Source of the DNA: Oceanobacillus profundus
GTDB taxonomy: Bacteria > Bacillota > Bacilli > Bacillales > Amphibacillaceae
DNA length: 64,000 nt
Assembly (NCBI RefSeq): GCF_003515705.1
Contig: NZ_QWEH01000009.1
Location: 62,001-126,000 of the forward strand
Reading direction: 5' to 3'
Shown here: positions 15,597 through 25,801 of the stretch, piece after piece
Layout: every line of letters starts with the position of its first letter
Numbering within the stretch: position 1 is the stretch's first letter
Position numbers and translations under genes: made by a program
The notes under the pieces: model-generated
What the model was told of the DNA's origin: nothing
Database searches by the model: none
What the model saw: only the letters and a program-made list of their open reading frames with translations

Positions 15597-16625
15597 TTGT
15601 CTCATACCGTATTAGAGATAAAGAGCTTAAGCACCCACTTTTTCACAGATAGCGGGGAAGTACCAGCAGTTGATCAAGTAAGTTTACATGTACATAAAGG
15701 GGAAGTAGTTGGGGTTGTAGGGGAATCAGGATGCGGAAAAAGTGTTACATCATTATCCATTATGCAGCTTGTTCCCAACCCGCCTGGAAAAATAGTGGGT
15801 GGGGAAATTAATTATAAAGGAGAAAACCTTGCATTTGCTTCCGAAAAACGAATGAAGAAATTGCGAGGCAATGAAATATCCATGATATTTCAAGAACCAA
15901 TGACCTCACTAAATCCACTGTTTACGATTGGAAATCAAATGAGAGAAGCCTTTCGATTTCATCAGAAAATAAGTAAAAAAGAAGCAAGGGAAAAATCAAT
16001 TTCTATGTTAAAGCTAGTCGGCATTCCAAGAGCTGAATCAATTATTGATGATTATCCCCATCAGCTTTCAGGTGGAATGAGACAACGAGTCATGATTGCC
16101 ATGGCGATGTCTTGTGATCCAGAGCTTCTTATTGCAGATGAGCCAACGACAGCTCTCGATGTAACGATTCAAGCACAAATATTAGACTTAATGCGAAAGT
16201 TAAACGAGGAAAAAGATACTGCCATACTGTTAATCACGCATGATTTGGGTGTTGTAGCAGATATTTGTGACCGAGTCGTAGTGATGTATGCTGGACAAGT
16301 TGTTGAAGAAGGTTCGAAACGTGAGATTCTAAAAGATTCAAAGCACCCATATTCACAAGGACTAATCCGTTCTTTACCAAGAATTCATGAGCGTGAGCAG
16401 AAGCTATACTCCATTCCCGGAACAGTACCAAAGCCAAAACTAGGACGTGTAGGCTGCCGTTTTGCTCCTAGGTGCGAGTTTGCATTTGATCGTTGCTTTA
16501 AGGAGAATCCTGAATTGTACGTTACAGGTGAAGGTAGGCGGAGTCGTTGCTTCCTTTATGACAAACAGGAAGGAGAGTCGATAAACGATGCGTCAACAAT
16601 TACAGAAGCCGTTATTGGAGATTAA
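15597..16625 (+). CDS. Oligopeptide/dipeptide ABC transporter ATP-binding protein (OppD/DppD-like)
   Basis: A 342-residue ATPase with Walker A GESGCGKS (about 41-48), ABC signature LSGGMRQRV, Walker [13 protein letters not shown] and the H-loop [14 protein letters not shown]. The C-terminal oligo_HPY region ([18 protein letters not shown]) carries the cysteines that bind a 4Fe-4S cluster in some members. TTG 15597 follows AAAGGGGAG by 6 nt. It energises peptide uptake with its partner OppF-like protein. Confidence 0.92.
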   Translation: MSHTVLEIKSLSTHFFTDSGEVPAVDQVSLHVHKGEVVGVVGESGCGKSVTSLSIMQLVPNPPGKIVGGEINYKGENLAFASEKRMKKLRGNEISMIFQEPMTSLNPLFTIGNQMREAFRFHQKISKKEAREKSISMLKLVGIPRAESIIDDYPHQLSGGMRQRVMIAMAMSCDPELLIADEPTTALDVTIQAQILDLMRKLNEEKDTAILLITHDLGVVADICDRVVVMYAGQVVEEGSKREILKDSKHPYSQGLIRSLPRIHEREQKLYSIPGTVPKPKLGRVGCRFAPRCEFAFDRCFKENPELYVTGEGRRSRCFLYDKQEGESINDASTITEAVIGD

Positions 16626-17604
16626 TGGATTGAAGAAGTATTTCCCGATTAAAGGTGGTGTACTTGGTCGAACGGTTGGTGAGGTGAAGGCAGTTGACGA
16701 TGTTAGCTTCACCGTTTTTGAAGGGGAGATATTAGGCATTGTTGGAGAATCGGGCTGTGGAAAGTCAACAACCGGTAAAGCGATTCTTCGCTTAATCGAA
16801 CCAACTGCTGGGGAAGTAAAGTTTGAAGACCAGGATATTACACATATCAATGCAGAGGAAATGCGCAGGTTACGGCGAGATATGCAGATTATTTTTCAAG
16901 ATCCGTATGCATCTCTGAATCCAAGGCATACCGTAGAAAAGATAATCGGTGAACCGTTATTGATTCATGGGGTGAAAAATGCCAAGGAGCGGACAAGCCG
17001 TGTAAAAGAGCTTCTTGAAGTTGTTGGTTTAAGTGCTTATCATGCATCAAGATACCCGCATCAATTCAGTGGTGGGCAACGGCAACGAATTGGAATAGCA
17101 CGGGCACTTGCGAATAATCCGAAACTTATTATTTGCGATGAGCCTGTCTCGGCGTTGGATGTTTCCGTTCAAGCACAAATTCTTAATCTAATGGAAGCTT
17201 TACGTGATGAATTTAATCTTACGTATATTTTTATCGCCCATGATTTAAGTGTAGTAAAGCATATTAGTGATCGTGTCGGTGTGATGTATTTAGGAAGAAT
17301 GGTAGAACTGACAAGTAAAGACAAATTGTATGATGATGCCAAGCATCCGTATACACAAGCACTCTTATCTGCAGTTCCGGACCCAGATCCTGATATAGAA
17401 AAAGAACGGGTTATTTTAAAAGGGGACGTCCCAAGTCCAGCTGATCCACCAGCAGGATGTGCATTCCATACGAGATGTCCGATGGCGATGGATATTTGTA
17501 AATCTGTACGTCCGGCATTTATACCTGTTGAAGATAATCATTTTGTTGCTTGTCACCTTTATGATGGACAGCAGCAAAATCTATCACGCATTAACGGGCT
17601 GTAA
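16588..17604 (+). CDS. Oligopeptide/dipeptide ABC transporter ATP-binding protein (OppF/DppF-like)
   Basis: A 338-residue partner ATPase with Walker [10 protein letters not shown], signature [10 protein letters not shown], Walker [13 protein letters not shown] and a C-terminal [11 protein letters not shown] oligo_HPY motif. The ATG lies 38 bp inside the upstream gene, in a different frame, indicating translational coupling. A hairpin without T-run (17605-17654) follows before the binding-protein gene. Confidence 0.92.
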   Translation: MRQQLQKPLLEINGLKKYFPIKGGVLGRTVGEVKAVDDVSFTVFEGEILGIVGESGCGKSTTGKAILRLIEPTAGEVKFEDQDITHINAEEMRRLRRDMQIIFQDPYASLNPRHTVEKIIGEPLLIHGVKNAKERTSRVKELLEVVGLSAYHASRYPHQFSGGQRQRIGIARALANNPKLIICDEPVSALDVSVQAQILNLMEALRDEFNLTYIFIAHDLSVVKHISDRVGVMYLGRMVELTSKDKLYDDAKHPYTQALLSAVPDPDPDIEKERVILKGDVPSPADPPAGCAFHTRCPMAMDICKSVRPAFIPVEDNHFVACHLYDGQQQNLSRINGL

Positions 17605-17654
17605 TATCCCCACTTCATAGCGTGAGAAAACTAAAAACGTGAAGGGTGGGGATA
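17605..17654 (+). promoter_or_regulatory. Intercistronic stem-loop
   Basis: TATCCCCAC-TTCA pairs with TGAA-GGGTGGGGATA (bulged) across a 22-nt loop and is not followed by T's. Such hairpins usually stabilise or partially attenuate mRNA and would allow different levels of the ATPases and the binding protein. Confidence 0.55.
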
Positions 17655-17771
17655 AACAGCCTGTAAATTCCAGATTCTGTTCATCTAACATTCAATGGGG
17701 TAGAAAGGAACACCCATCGAATGAAGTTTCACTTTACTACAATATCTACTAAACAAAGAGGGGGAATAGGT

Positions 17772-19457
17772 ATGAGATTAAAAGGCGGCGCACTTTTGTT
17801 TCTGCTACTAGCATTTCTTTTGATCATTGCAGCATGTAGTGGAGATGGTGGTGCAAATACGGATACATCGGATAATGACGGTGATGCAGGAAATGAAGAA
17901 GCAAGTGATGATGATCCAGCCACTGATGCAGAAGCGGCTGGAGATCAGGTGTTAGTTTTTGCTCGTGGTGGTGATTCGGAAAGCCTTGATCCAGGAAGCA
18001 CCACAGATGGGGAGTCATCTCGTGTGACACAGCAAGTATTAGAAGGTTTATTAGAATTTGATAAAGAATCCTTTGATCTTACGCCAGGTTTAGCACATGA
18101 TTGGGAAGTTTCCGAAGATGGTTTAACCTACACATTTTTCCTGGAAGAAGGAGTTACCTTCCACGATGGTACAGACTTTAATGCGGAAGCTGTAAAAGTT
18201 AACTTTGAGCGTTGGGCAGATCCAGAGCATGAATATGCATTTACGGATGACGGCTATGTTTATTCGATGTATGGAACCATGTTTGGTGGATTTGCCGGTG
18301 ATGATGGGCATGTGATTGAGGAAATTAATGTGGTCAATGATCATGAGATTGAATTTGTTTTAAATCAACCATTAGGATTTTTCTTACAGAATCTGGGGAT
18401 GAGCTATTTTGCGATTACTTCTCCAGCCGCATTAGAGGAGCATGGGGCAGCGATTAATGAAAATCCGGTAGGTACAGGACCGTTTAAATTTGTCAGTTGG
18501 AGCAAGGATGACTCCATCGTATTAGATAAATTTGAAGATTATCGAATGGATGGATTACCGAAGCTGGATCGCGTTATTTTCGAAGTCATTCCTGATAATG
18601 CAGCACGATTAATTGCATTAAAGTCTGGTGAGATTGACATTATGGATGGCTTAAATCCAGATGATGCGGCTGGTGTAGACGCTGATGAAGGTTTAGAGCT
18701 GTTGACACGTTCAGAAAATAACTTCGGTTATGTTGGCTTCAATACGCAAAAGGAGCCATTTGATCAAGTCGAGGTTCGACAAGCAATTAATCATGCAATT
18801 GACAAGCAAGCAATCGCGGATGCTTTATATGCTGGCTATGCGACAACTGCTAAAAATCCTCTGCCACCTGGATATTTAGGTTATAACGACGAAGTAGAGG
18901 AATACGCGTATGACCCGGATCGGGCGAGAGAGTTATTGGCTGAAGCAGGGTTTGAGGATGGGTTGGATATTGAACTATGGACGATGCCTGTAGCGAGACC
19001 GTATATGCCAGATCCCGAAACGGTGTCGCAAATTGTTCAGAATAACTTAGCAGAGGTTGGCGTAAATGCGACAATTGTACGAGAAGAATGGGCACCGTAT
19101 TTAGAAAAAACATTACAAGGTGAACATCAATTGTTTATTCTTGGTTGGTCTGGTACCAATGGGGATCCGGATTACTTCTTGAGTAGTTTGTTGCACGGAT
19201 CCAATGTTGGAAGTAGCAACCGTAACTTTTACCAAAATGATGAAGTAGATGAGCTGCTGGATAGTGCCAAACGTGCTATTGATCAAGATGAACGCGCGGA
19301 TCTTTATGCACAGGCACAAGCTTTGATTTCTGAGGACTCACCAATGGTTACATTAGTACACTCTACACCAGTTATGGCAACAACGACGAAAGTAGTGAAC
19401 TATGTTCCACATCCATCAACAAGTGAGTCGTTGAAAGAGGTTGAATTAAGTAACTAA
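17772..19457 (+). CDS. Peptide ABC transporter substrate-binding lipoprotein
   Basis: The frame is open from 17721, but GAGGGGGAA upstream of ATG 17772 and a lipoprotein signal peptide starting there (MRLKGGALLFLLLAFLLIIA, lipobox LIIAAC) define the start; 561 residues. The mature protein has an acidic linker rich in Asp, Gly and Asn, then the SBP_bac_5 fold (LTYTFFLEEGVTFHDGT, NPVGTGPFKF, and DVRQA-like EVRQAINHAIDKQ). It captures peptides outside the membrane and delivers them to the permeases encoded downstream. Confidence 0.92.
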   Translation: MRLKGGALLFLLLAFLLIIAACSGDGGANTDTSDNDGDAGNEEASDDDPATDAEAAGDQVLVFARGGDSESLDPGSTTDGESSRVTQQVLEGLLEFDKESFDLTPGLAHDWEVSEDGLTYTFFLEEGVTFHDGTDFNAEAVKVNFERWADPEHEYAFTDDGYVYSMYGTMFGGFAGDDGHVIEEINVVNDHEIEFVLNQPLGFFLQNLGMSYFAITSPAALEEHGAAINENPVGTGPFKFVSWSKDDSIVLDKFEDYRMDGLPKLDRVIFEVIPDNAARLIALKSGEIDIMDGLNPDDAAGVDADEGLELLTRSENNFGYVGFNTQKEPFDQVEVRQAINHAIDKQAIADALYAGYATTAKNPLPPGYLGYNDEVEEYAYDPDRARELLAEAGFEDGLDIELWTMPVARPYMPDPETVSQIVQNNLAEVGVNATIVREEWAPYLEKTLQGEHQLFILGWSGTNGDPDYFLSSLLHGSNVGSSNRNFYQNDEVDELLDSAKRAIDQDERADLYAQAQALISEDSPMVTLVHSTPVMATTTKVVNYVPHPSTSESLKEVELSN

Positions 19458-19461
19458 AACC

Positions 19462-19552
19462 AAAGCGGAAGCGCCCGGTTAGCGACAGCGACGTATGGAG
19501 GTGAAGGAATTCTCGCTACCACGTAATCGCTGGAGCTGACCGTGGCTATTCA
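19462..19552 (+). repeat. GC-rich dispersed-type repeat element with long hairpin
   Basis: Starts AAAGCGGAAGCGCCCGGTTA and forms a long imperfect hairpin: CGGTTAGC (19476-19483) pairs with GCTGACCG (19535-19542), with inner CAGCGA/TCGCTG pairing. Its base composition is clearly higher in GC than its neighbours. It resembles, from memory, intergenic elements found in many copies in Oceanobacillus/Virgibacillus-type genomes. Only one copy lies in this window. Confidence 0.55.
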
Positions 19553-19590
19553 GGTTATATACAATCTTAGATATTCTATAACTTACTTTC

Positions 19591-19632
19591 AAAAAAAGAG
19601 GTAGCAGTATGATGCTGCTGCCTCTTTTTTAG
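19591..19632 (+). terminator. Rho-independent hairpin within the transporter operon
   Basis: AAAAAGAGGTAGCAG pairs with CTGCTGCCTCTTTTT around a short loop, with T's following. It sits between the binding protein and the permease genes, so part of the transcripts may stop here. Confidence 0.8.
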
Positions 19633-19668
19633 CAATCATTTGTACATGATTAGAATAGGGGTGAAAAA

Positions 19669-20670
19669 ATGTTTTCCTATATTCTACGACGTTTATTAAT
19701 GCTTATTCCCGTATTGATCGGTATGACATTGATTACCTTTTCGATTGTTCATTTAATTCCGGGAAATCCAGCACAAGTAATTTTAGGGGAAACAGCTACT
19801 GCAAATGCAATCACAGAGCTAGAGGAAAGTATGGGATTAAATGAGCCTTATTTTGTTCAATATGGTCATTATTTAATGGATCTAACACAAGGCGATTTAG
19901 GGACTTCTTTACGATCGAAAGCTGAAATTTCAAAAGAAATTTGGCCATACATAGCAGCCACCTTTGAGTTGACCCTATTTGCGATGATTTTTGCTGTTGT
20001 CGTTGGAGTAAATGCAGGAATCATAAGTGCGTGGAAACAGAACTCTTGGTTTGATTTTTTGGCTATGATGGTTGCATTAATTGGCGTATCGATGCCGATT
20101 TTTTGGCTTGCTTTAATGGAGCAATGGATATTCGCCCAAGAACTTGGCTGGCTTCCTGCATATGGAAGACAGGATAGCAGAGACCCAATTGCCTCAATAA
20201 CGCATTTTTATGTGTTGGACTCATTAATTCATTTGGATTTTAGCCGTGCCTTAACGATTTTGAAGCACTTAATTTTACCAAGCATTGCACTTGGGACAAT
20301 ACCAATGGCTATTATTGCAAGGATGACACGTTCAAGTATGCTAGAAGTGATGAAGTCCGATTATATTCGTACGGTACGTGCTAAAGGATCTGGTCAATTT
20401 CTTGTGATTTATAAGCATGCACTAAAAAATGCAATCATTCCTGTATTAACAGTAATTGGTCTACAAACGGGAGTATTACTTGGTGGAGCAATTTTGACGG
20501 AAACCATTTTTAGTTGGCCAGGGATTGGCAGATATGTATATGAAGCGATAAGCTATCGAGATTATCCAGTTATCCAATCAGGGATACTCGTTATCGCATT
20601 TATATTCGTATTAATCAACTTAGCTGTGGATATCTTATATAAAAAAATCGATCCGCGGATTAAATATTAA
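19669..20670 (+). CDS. Peptide ABC transporter permease (OppB/DppB-like)
   Basis: A 333-residue membrane protein, N-terminus MFSYILRRLLMLIPVLIGMT followed by FSIVHLIPGNP, typical of DppB/OppB, about six transmembrane helices, and the EAA-type loop EVMKSDYIRTVRAKGSG that docks the ATPases. GGGGTG precedes ATG 19669. Heterodimer partner is the next gene. Substrate is predicted as peptide; nickel or glutathione transporters share this architecture. Confidence 0.92.
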   Translation: MFSYILRRLLMLIPVLIGMTLITFSIVHLIPGNPAQVILGETATANAITELEESMGLNEPYFVQYGHYLMDLTQGDLGTSLRSKAEISKEIWPYIAATFELTLFAMIFAVVVGVNAGIISAWKQNSWFDFLAMMVALIGVSMPIFWLALMEQWIFAQELGWLPAYGRQDSRDPIASITHFYVLDSLIHLDFSRALTILKHLILPSIALGTIPMAIIARMTRSSMLEVMKSDYIRTVRAKGSGQFLVIYKHALKNAIIPVLTVIGLQTGVLLGGAILTETIFSWPGIGRYVYEAISYRDYPVIQSGILVIAFIFVLINLAVDILYKKIDPRIKY

Positions 20671-20682
20671 AGGGGGCTGCAG

Positions 20683-21618
20683 ATGATGAGGATAGAAGAA
20701 AAAAAGAAATATTCAGAGCAGCAAATCCCAAATCCTGCAAAGGTCGGACAGCATATTGATTCAGAAGAGATAGAGGCAATCTCACCATGGAAGGATACAG
20801 CAAAGCAATTACGTAAAAATCGCTTTGCAATTATCGGTTTTGTCATTATCTTATTTTTTATCGTACTTGGATTGGCTGCGCCATTAGTAACTTCCTACTC
20901 GGTAGAAGAACAGCAATTGGTCAATCGATTACATCCTCCTTCAGAGGAGCACTGGCTTGGTACGGATCATTTAGGAAGAGATATTTTTACCCGAATTGCA
21001 TATGGAGCTAGGGTATCACTTCAAGTTGGTTTTTTCGCAGTAACCGGAGCTTTATTTTTTGGAACACTTCTCGGGATTATTGCTGGTTATTTCGGTCGTT
21101 GGGTCGATATGGTTATATCAAGAATATTTGATATTCTACTAGCTTTCCCAAGTATCTTACTAGCGATTGCGATCGTGGCCATTCTTGGTGCTTCCTTGCA
21201 AAACGCATTAATAGCGATTGCGATCATTAATATCCCGATATTTGGTAGACTTGTTCGTTCACGTGTTATTAGCTTACGAGAAGAAGAATATATTATGGCC
21301 GCTAAAGCACAGGGGATGAAAAACGGTCGAATTATTTTGCATCATATACTGCCTAATAGTGTTGCACCTATAATTGTCCAAGCAACATTGGGATTCGGAA
21401 CCGCAATTCTTGAGGCTGCTGCACTTGGATTTCTTGGTCTGGGAGTTCAGCCGCCGGTACCAGAATGGGGACAGATGCTTGCAGATGCTCGTGACTTTAT
21501 CCAGCTTGCTCCGTGGACATTACTCGCTCCTGGTATTTCTATTATGCTCGTTGTGCTCGGGTTTAACTTAATTGGTGATGGACTGCGAGATGCGCTTGAT
21601 CCAAAGATGAAGAACTGA
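20683..21618 (+). CDS. Peptide ABC transporter permease (OppC/DppC-like)
   Basis: A 311-residue permease with a cytoplasmic N-terminal region, the OppC_N helix (FAIIGFVIILFFIVLGL), HWLGTDHLGRDIFTRIAYGA and EEEYIMAAKAQGMKNGRII (EAA loop). It starts 12 nt after the upstream permease gene, at ATG 20683 or 20686. It completes the importer: two ATPases, binding protein, two permeases. Confidence 0.92.
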   Translation: MMRIEEKKKYSEQQIPNPAKVGQHIDSEEIEAISPWKDTAKQLRKNRFAIIGFVIILFFIVLGLAAPLVTSYSVEEQQLVNRLHPPSEEHWLGTDHLGRDIFTRIAYGARVSLQVGFFAVTGALFFGTLLGIIAGYFGRWVDMVISRIFDILLAFPSILLAIAIVAILGASLQNALIAIAIINIPIFGRLVRSRVISLREEEYIMAAKAQGMKNGRIILHHILPNSVAPIIVQATLGFGTAILEAAALGFLGLGVQPPVPEWGQMLADARDFIQLAPWTLLAPGISIMLVVLGFNLIGDGLRDALDPKMKN

Positions 21619-21705
21619 AACACTGTGATGAAGCGTCCTTGTCTGAAACCTTTACTTTTCCTTAATCGTATTAGTAAAATAAGAACGATAAGGAGGGTAA
21701 GTAAT

Positions 21706-23580
21706 ATGAAGCGATTCATTTATATAGGAATATTGGCACTTTTTATTTTCGTTTTAGCAGGTTATTCAGATGGAGAGCGTTCTTTTTCAATCGACGAAGT
21801 AATCATTGATGCCCAAATTCAGGAAGATGGGACGATTGATGTGCGTGAACAATTTACGTATACATTTAACGGTTCCTTTGAAGGGGTCACAAGATCCATA
21901 CAGTCGGACAGTCAGCATTTTCAGGCATTTATAGTAGAAGAGGGCGATTTTCCTGAGAACACAAATGAATCAAATTCATTAAAAGTTGAAGAAGATGATG
22001 ATACGTACCGGATTTTTACAGAATCAATGAATGAGGCCAAGACTGTGCTGTATACCTATACAATAGAAGGATCTGTAAACAAGTATACAGATGTTGCTGA
22101 GTTGAAATATGCATTTTTTGACGATTCCAATGAAACGGATTTAAATAATGTACAAATCATGATTCACCCCCCAAATCAAAGGATGGAAGATACGCATTAC
22201 TTTTTACATGAAGATGAATCAGGAAGCTTGAATAGTTCCGATAGTGGTTTAGTGTATACAAATTCAATGCTAGAAGCTGGTGAAACATCAATGCTTCGAT
22301 TTATCTTTCCGTCTAGCCAGTTAGCTGGTATGGAGCTTACAAAAGATTCTCCGATGTTAGATGAAATTATATCAGAAGAACAAGATTATACTGAGCGATT
22401 GGAGCATCTCGATGCTAACATGAGTAAAGCTGAACCAATTATTTGGGGATTATTTGGGGTAGTTATTCTAACGACGATTCTCGTCTATTATGTTCACCCC
22501 TATCGTTACCGAGGAAATAAAAGCGAAGATGCATTCATACAAATTCTCGAACAAACAGATCCATTGTTTGTAAAATATTTGCGAAACAGTTTACATTTGC
22601 CGTATGACAGCTTTATTGCTGGATTATTCTCATTAAAGCAACGTGGAATTGTCAGTTTAAAAGAGGTACCTTCTCTTATAAAGAAAGGTGAGCATACTTT
22701 CCGCTTTACATGGGTTAGTGGAAATGAAATGGGCGACATGGCTGATTCGTTTTTGCGATCCTGGCTATTTACAAAACGTGATCATTTAGGAGATTACTTT
22801 TTATTAGAAGATTTACTTGATAATAAAGAAGAAACGGATGAAGTCAAAAAGAAAAAGGCAGAGCAATTTGAAGCGGATTTTAATAGGTGGGCTGGTTTGG
22901 TGAAAGGAAGAGAGGATTACCAAGGATTGCGCAGGAAATGGAAGGGCTATTCCTTTCTATCAATCCCACTGCTGATTATTTCGTTTGTTCTATATAACTA
23001 TTTCGTTACGATTGATACAATTAGTCAGACAGAGCAATGGGTGTTGCCTCTGATTGTTGGTTTATTAACAGTAGTTACGTTAGTGTTTAATCGTAATAAG
23101 TGGGTAAATATTGCATATTATTTTATCGTTTTGCTGATGACGCTAATTGGATTTAGCATTACCCCGGCTGTCATTTTAGCTAGCGTATTCTATTTCATTA
23201 CCTTTGTATCCTTGCTGATTATCCCAAATTATTATTGGAAAAAGGGGATTAAAGAAATAAATTATGCGACTTTTAAAGGATATTGGTTGTTTATTCGAAA
23301 TCGTTATCCTGTTGGCTCTGAGCCGGGTAAATTAGAAAGAAGATTAGAATATGCAATCATCTTGGGTGCGGGTGAAAAATATGGAGAGAAATGTGGAAAA
23401 GCTGAGCAGGCTATAAAATGGAATGCTGATTATCCACTGCTTCATAATCCTGTATATGCAACAACTTCATTTAGCCCAAGCAGCCTTATACTGTATACGG
23501 CTGTCCTGCATAGTACGACAAGCGCGAGTACTTCATCGTCCCCTTCTTCAACTGGTGGCGGTGGGGCAGGAGCATTTTAA
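21706..23580 (+). CDS. DUF2207 family membrane protein
   Basis: AAGGAGGGT before ATG 21706 fixes the start (an open frame runs from 21625); 624 residues. An N-terminal hydrophobic segment ends FIFVLAGYSDG, which looks like a lipobox in which Cys is replaced by Tyr. The extracellular DUF2207 domain follows (DVREQFTYTFNGSFEGVTRS), then a transmembrane helix (about 250-270), a cytoplasmic stretch, more helices around 430-530, and a Ser/Gly-rich tail (GGGGAGAF) typical of this family. YciQ-like; function unknown. Confidence 0.82.
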   Translation: MKRFIYIGILALFIFVLAGYSDGERSFSIDEVIIDAQIQEDGTIDVREQFTYTFNGSFEGVTRSIQSDSQHFQAFIVEEGDFPENTNESNSLKVEEDDDTYRIFTESMNEAKTVLYTYTIEGSVNKYTDVAELKYAFFDDSNETDLNNVQIMIHPPNQRMEDTHYFLHEDESGSLNSSDSGLVYTNSMLEAGETSMLRFIFPSSQLAGMELTKDSPMLDEIISEEQDYTERLEHLDANMSKAEPIIWGLFGVVILTTILVYYVHPYRYRGNKSEDAFIQILEQTDPLFVKYLRNSLHLPYDSFIAGLFSLKQRGIVSLKEVPSLIKKGEHTFRFTWVSGNEMGDMADSFLRSWLFTKRDHLGDYFLLEDLLDNKEETDEVKKKKAEQFEADFNRWAGLVKGREDYQGLRRKWKGYSFLSIPLLIISFVLYNYFVTIDTISQTEQWVLPLIVGLLTVVTLVFNRNKWVNIAYYFIVLLMTLIGFSITPAVILASVFYFITFVSLLIIPNYYWKKGIKEINYATFKGYWLFIRNRYPVGSEPGKLERRLEYAIILGAGEKYGEKCGKAEQAIKWNADYPLLHNPVYATTSFSPSSLILYTAVLHSTTSASTSSSPSSTGGGGAGAF

Positions 23581-23589
23581 AAGCTAGCG

Positions 23590-23628
23590 AAACTAGAAAG
23601 GGAGAAAAACGCTTTCTAGTTTTTTTCA
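23590..23628 (+). terminator. Rho-independent terminator
   Basis: AAACTAGAAAG pairs with CTTTCTAGTTT; a T-run follows. Confidence 0.85.
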
Positions 23629-23719
23629 TAACTTTTTAACATTTCGATACAAATTTTTGAGTGTTTAAGATAGAAGTGATATTATCTAAATAATGACGCA
23701 ATTGGAAGAGGTGCTAAAT

Positions 23720-24652
23720 TTGAAGTTAATTAGTTATAAACCAAAAGGTTCGAACCATTCATGGAGAATTGGTGGTTTAAATGAAGATATTGTAATTGAT
23801 TTACAAGATGCTTATCGTAATTTACTTATTTCGAAAGGTGAGAAGGAAAATGTGGCGATGGAGTCTATTTTTCCAGCAGATCCAAATCAATTCTATTCGA
23901 TTGGAAACGGCATTATCAATCAAGCAAAGGAAGCTTTTCATTACGCATTGTCGCATACAACTGGCAAAATATCTTTCCAACGAGAAGAGGTTATTCTTGG
24001 ACCACCGGTACCAAATCCATCAAAGATTATTTGTGTAGGTAGAAACTATGCAGAGCATGTTGCCGAAATGAAAGGCGATTTGCCAGAAAACCCGGTTTTA
24101 TTTGCTAAGTTTACAAATGCTCTCATTGGACCAGAAGATGCGATTGAAAAGTCAGACGCAACGGAAAAGCTTGATTATGAGGTAGAGCTCACGGTAGTTA
24201 TCGGAAAAGAAGCTTCAAAAATAAGTCAGGAGGATGCACTTGATTATATTGCTGGTTATACTATTGGAAACGATACCAGCGCTCGAGACTTGCAGAAAAG
24301 GACGCCTCAGTGGCTGCAGGGAAAATCATTAGATCGCACGACCCCAATTGGACCTTGGATAGTTCCAGCAGAAGAAATCGGTGATCCATCAAACTTAATG
24401 ATTAAGTCCTATGTAAATGGAGAAGTGAGACAGGTCTCCAATACAAGTAATTTGATATTCACCATTCCATTTCTTATTGAATTCATCTCGAACTTAATTA
24501 CATTAAATCCTGGAGATATCATTATGACTGGCACACCTGATGGGGTTGGCTTTGCAATGGATCCACCTCAATTTTTAAGAGATGGGGATATTGTTACATT
24601 AGAAATCGAAAAGATTGGTCGAATGGAAAATAAAGTGTTTGCAGCTGATTGA
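23720..24652 (+). CDS. Fumarylacetoacetate hydrolase (FAH) family protein
   Basis: TTG 23720 is preferred to ATG 23693 because GAGGTG lies 7 nt upstream; 310 residues. The FAH fold is clear: CVGRNYAEHVAEM, metal-binding YEVELTVVIGKE, NDTSARDLQ, GKSLDRTTPIGPW and the near-C-terminal IIMTGTPDGVGF. Family members hydrolyse or isomerise diketo- or 2-hydroxy-diene acids of aromatic breakdown, or decarboxylate oxaloacetate. No aromatic pathway genes are adjacent, so the substrate is open. A paralogue lies at 35232. Confidence 0.87.
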   Translation: MKLISYKPKGSNHSWRIGGLNEDIVIDLQDAYRNLLISKGEKENVAMESIFPADPNQFYSIGNGIINQAKEAFHYALSHTTGKISFQREEVILGPPVPNPSKIICVGRNYAEHVAEMKGDLPENPVLFAKFTNALIGPEDAIEKSDATEKLDYEVELTVVIGKEASKISQEDALDYIAGYTIGNDTSARDLQKRTPQWLQGKSLDRTTPIGPWIVPAEEIGDPSNLMIKSYVNGEVRQVSNTSNLIFTIPFLIEFISNLITLNPGDIIMTGTPDGVGFAMDPPQFLRDGDIVTLEIEKIGRMENKVFAAD

Positions 24653-24669
24653 TTTTTATAAGTACTTTT

Positions 24670-24716
24670 AAAGAAGACTTTTCGTTCATTGGACTCATAG
24701 AAGGTCTTCTTTTTCT
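24670..24716 (+). terminator. Rho-independent terminator
   Basis: AAGAAGAC and GTCTTCTT form the stem with TTTTT after it. Confidence 0.75.
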
Positions 24717-24842
24717 CTGTTTCTAGTAAGATATGCACATGCATGTACGTGTGAGGAAAGCGTATAAATAGGTAATTTTCATCTTAACGTTAAGATTTAT
24801 TTCAAGTACGATTAATATAACGTTTTCAGAGGAGGATTTCCG

Positions 24843-25760
24843 ATGACTCAAAAAATTGCTATTGCAGTAATTCATGGAGCGGGTACTCCAAAGAAAGATT
24901 TTGCAGATGAAATTATTTCACATATCTCTAACGGTTTTGCAAAAAAGCTTTCCATTAACAATGCAGAGCAGGAATTAGTATTTGAACCGATTTTCTGGTC
25001 ATCTGTTTTCGAATCGGAGCAAACAGAATTATGGAAAAGGTTACAGGAAAACAGGAACTTAAATTATTCTAGATTAAGACGGTTTGTAATTGAGTTTTTA
25101 GCAGATGCAATAGCATACCAGCCAACAACTTTAGGGAATCAGAATTATGATAAAGTTCATTCCCTTGTTGCAGCATCTATCAATAAACTGAGGGAAAAGG
25201 CTGGAGCAAATGCGCCCTTGTGTATTATTAGTCATAGTCTGGGTTCTATTATTGCAAGCAATTATTTTTATGATTTGCAATTTAAGCGAGAAAACATGGG
25301 GATCGAAACAGTGAAGTGTACAAGTAATTCACCAATAGAGCAATGTGAAACGCTAACCCTATTTTATACAATGGGGAGTCCAATGGCGTTATGGTCATTG
25401 CGCTACATTGATTTTGGATCTCCAATTACCGTTCCCTCCCCAATGATATCGCGGTTTTATCCAACTATTCAAGGTGAGTGGTTGAACTTCTATGATAAAG
25501 ATGATGTATTAGCTTTTCCGCTAAAAGGAGTAAATGAAGCATATCAACAAGCGGTTACCGAGGATGTTGCGGTGAATGCTGGAGGGGTGTTAACAAGCTG
25601 GAATCCGTTGTCGCATCTATACTATGATCGTGATACTGAGGTGATTACCCCGATTGTTGATGGTTTAGTGAGAACATGGAAAGCTATTAATATGGATAAA
25701 AGTATACAATACAAAAAAATTGAAAATCAGGTAATGATCACAAGCAATAATGAACAGTAA
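24843..25760 (+). CDS. Alpha/beta hydrolase-like protein
   Basis: The 305-residue protein opens with an alpha/beta-hydrolase-like strand and oxyanion region (IAVIHGAGTPKKDF) and carries the nucleophile elbow CIISHSLGSIIASNY (Ser in SHSLGS, about residue 133). A C-terminal SHLYYDRD could hold the catalytic His. There is no signal peptide, so it is cytosolic. The substrate is unknown; lipase/PGAP1-like proteins share this layout. GGAGG precedes ATG 24843. Confidence 0.72.
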   Translation: MTQKIAIAVIHGAGTPKKDFADEIISHISNGFAKKLSINNAEQELVFEPIFWSSVFESEQTELWKRLQENRNLNYSRLRRFVIEFLADAIAYQPTTLGNQNYDKVHSLVAASINKLREKAGANAPLCIISHSLGSIIASNYFYDLQFKRENMGIETVKCTSNSPIEQCETLTLFYTMGSPMALWSLRYIDFGSPITVPSPMISRFYPTIQGEWLNFYDKDDVLAFPLKGVNEAYQQAVTEDVAVNAGGVLTSWNPLSHLYYDRDTEVITPIVDGLVRTWKAINMDKSIQYKKIENQVMITSNNEQ

Positions 25761-25801
25761 TTTTCTCTGAAGTTTAGATGGATTTGATGGGAGTACTATT
25801 T

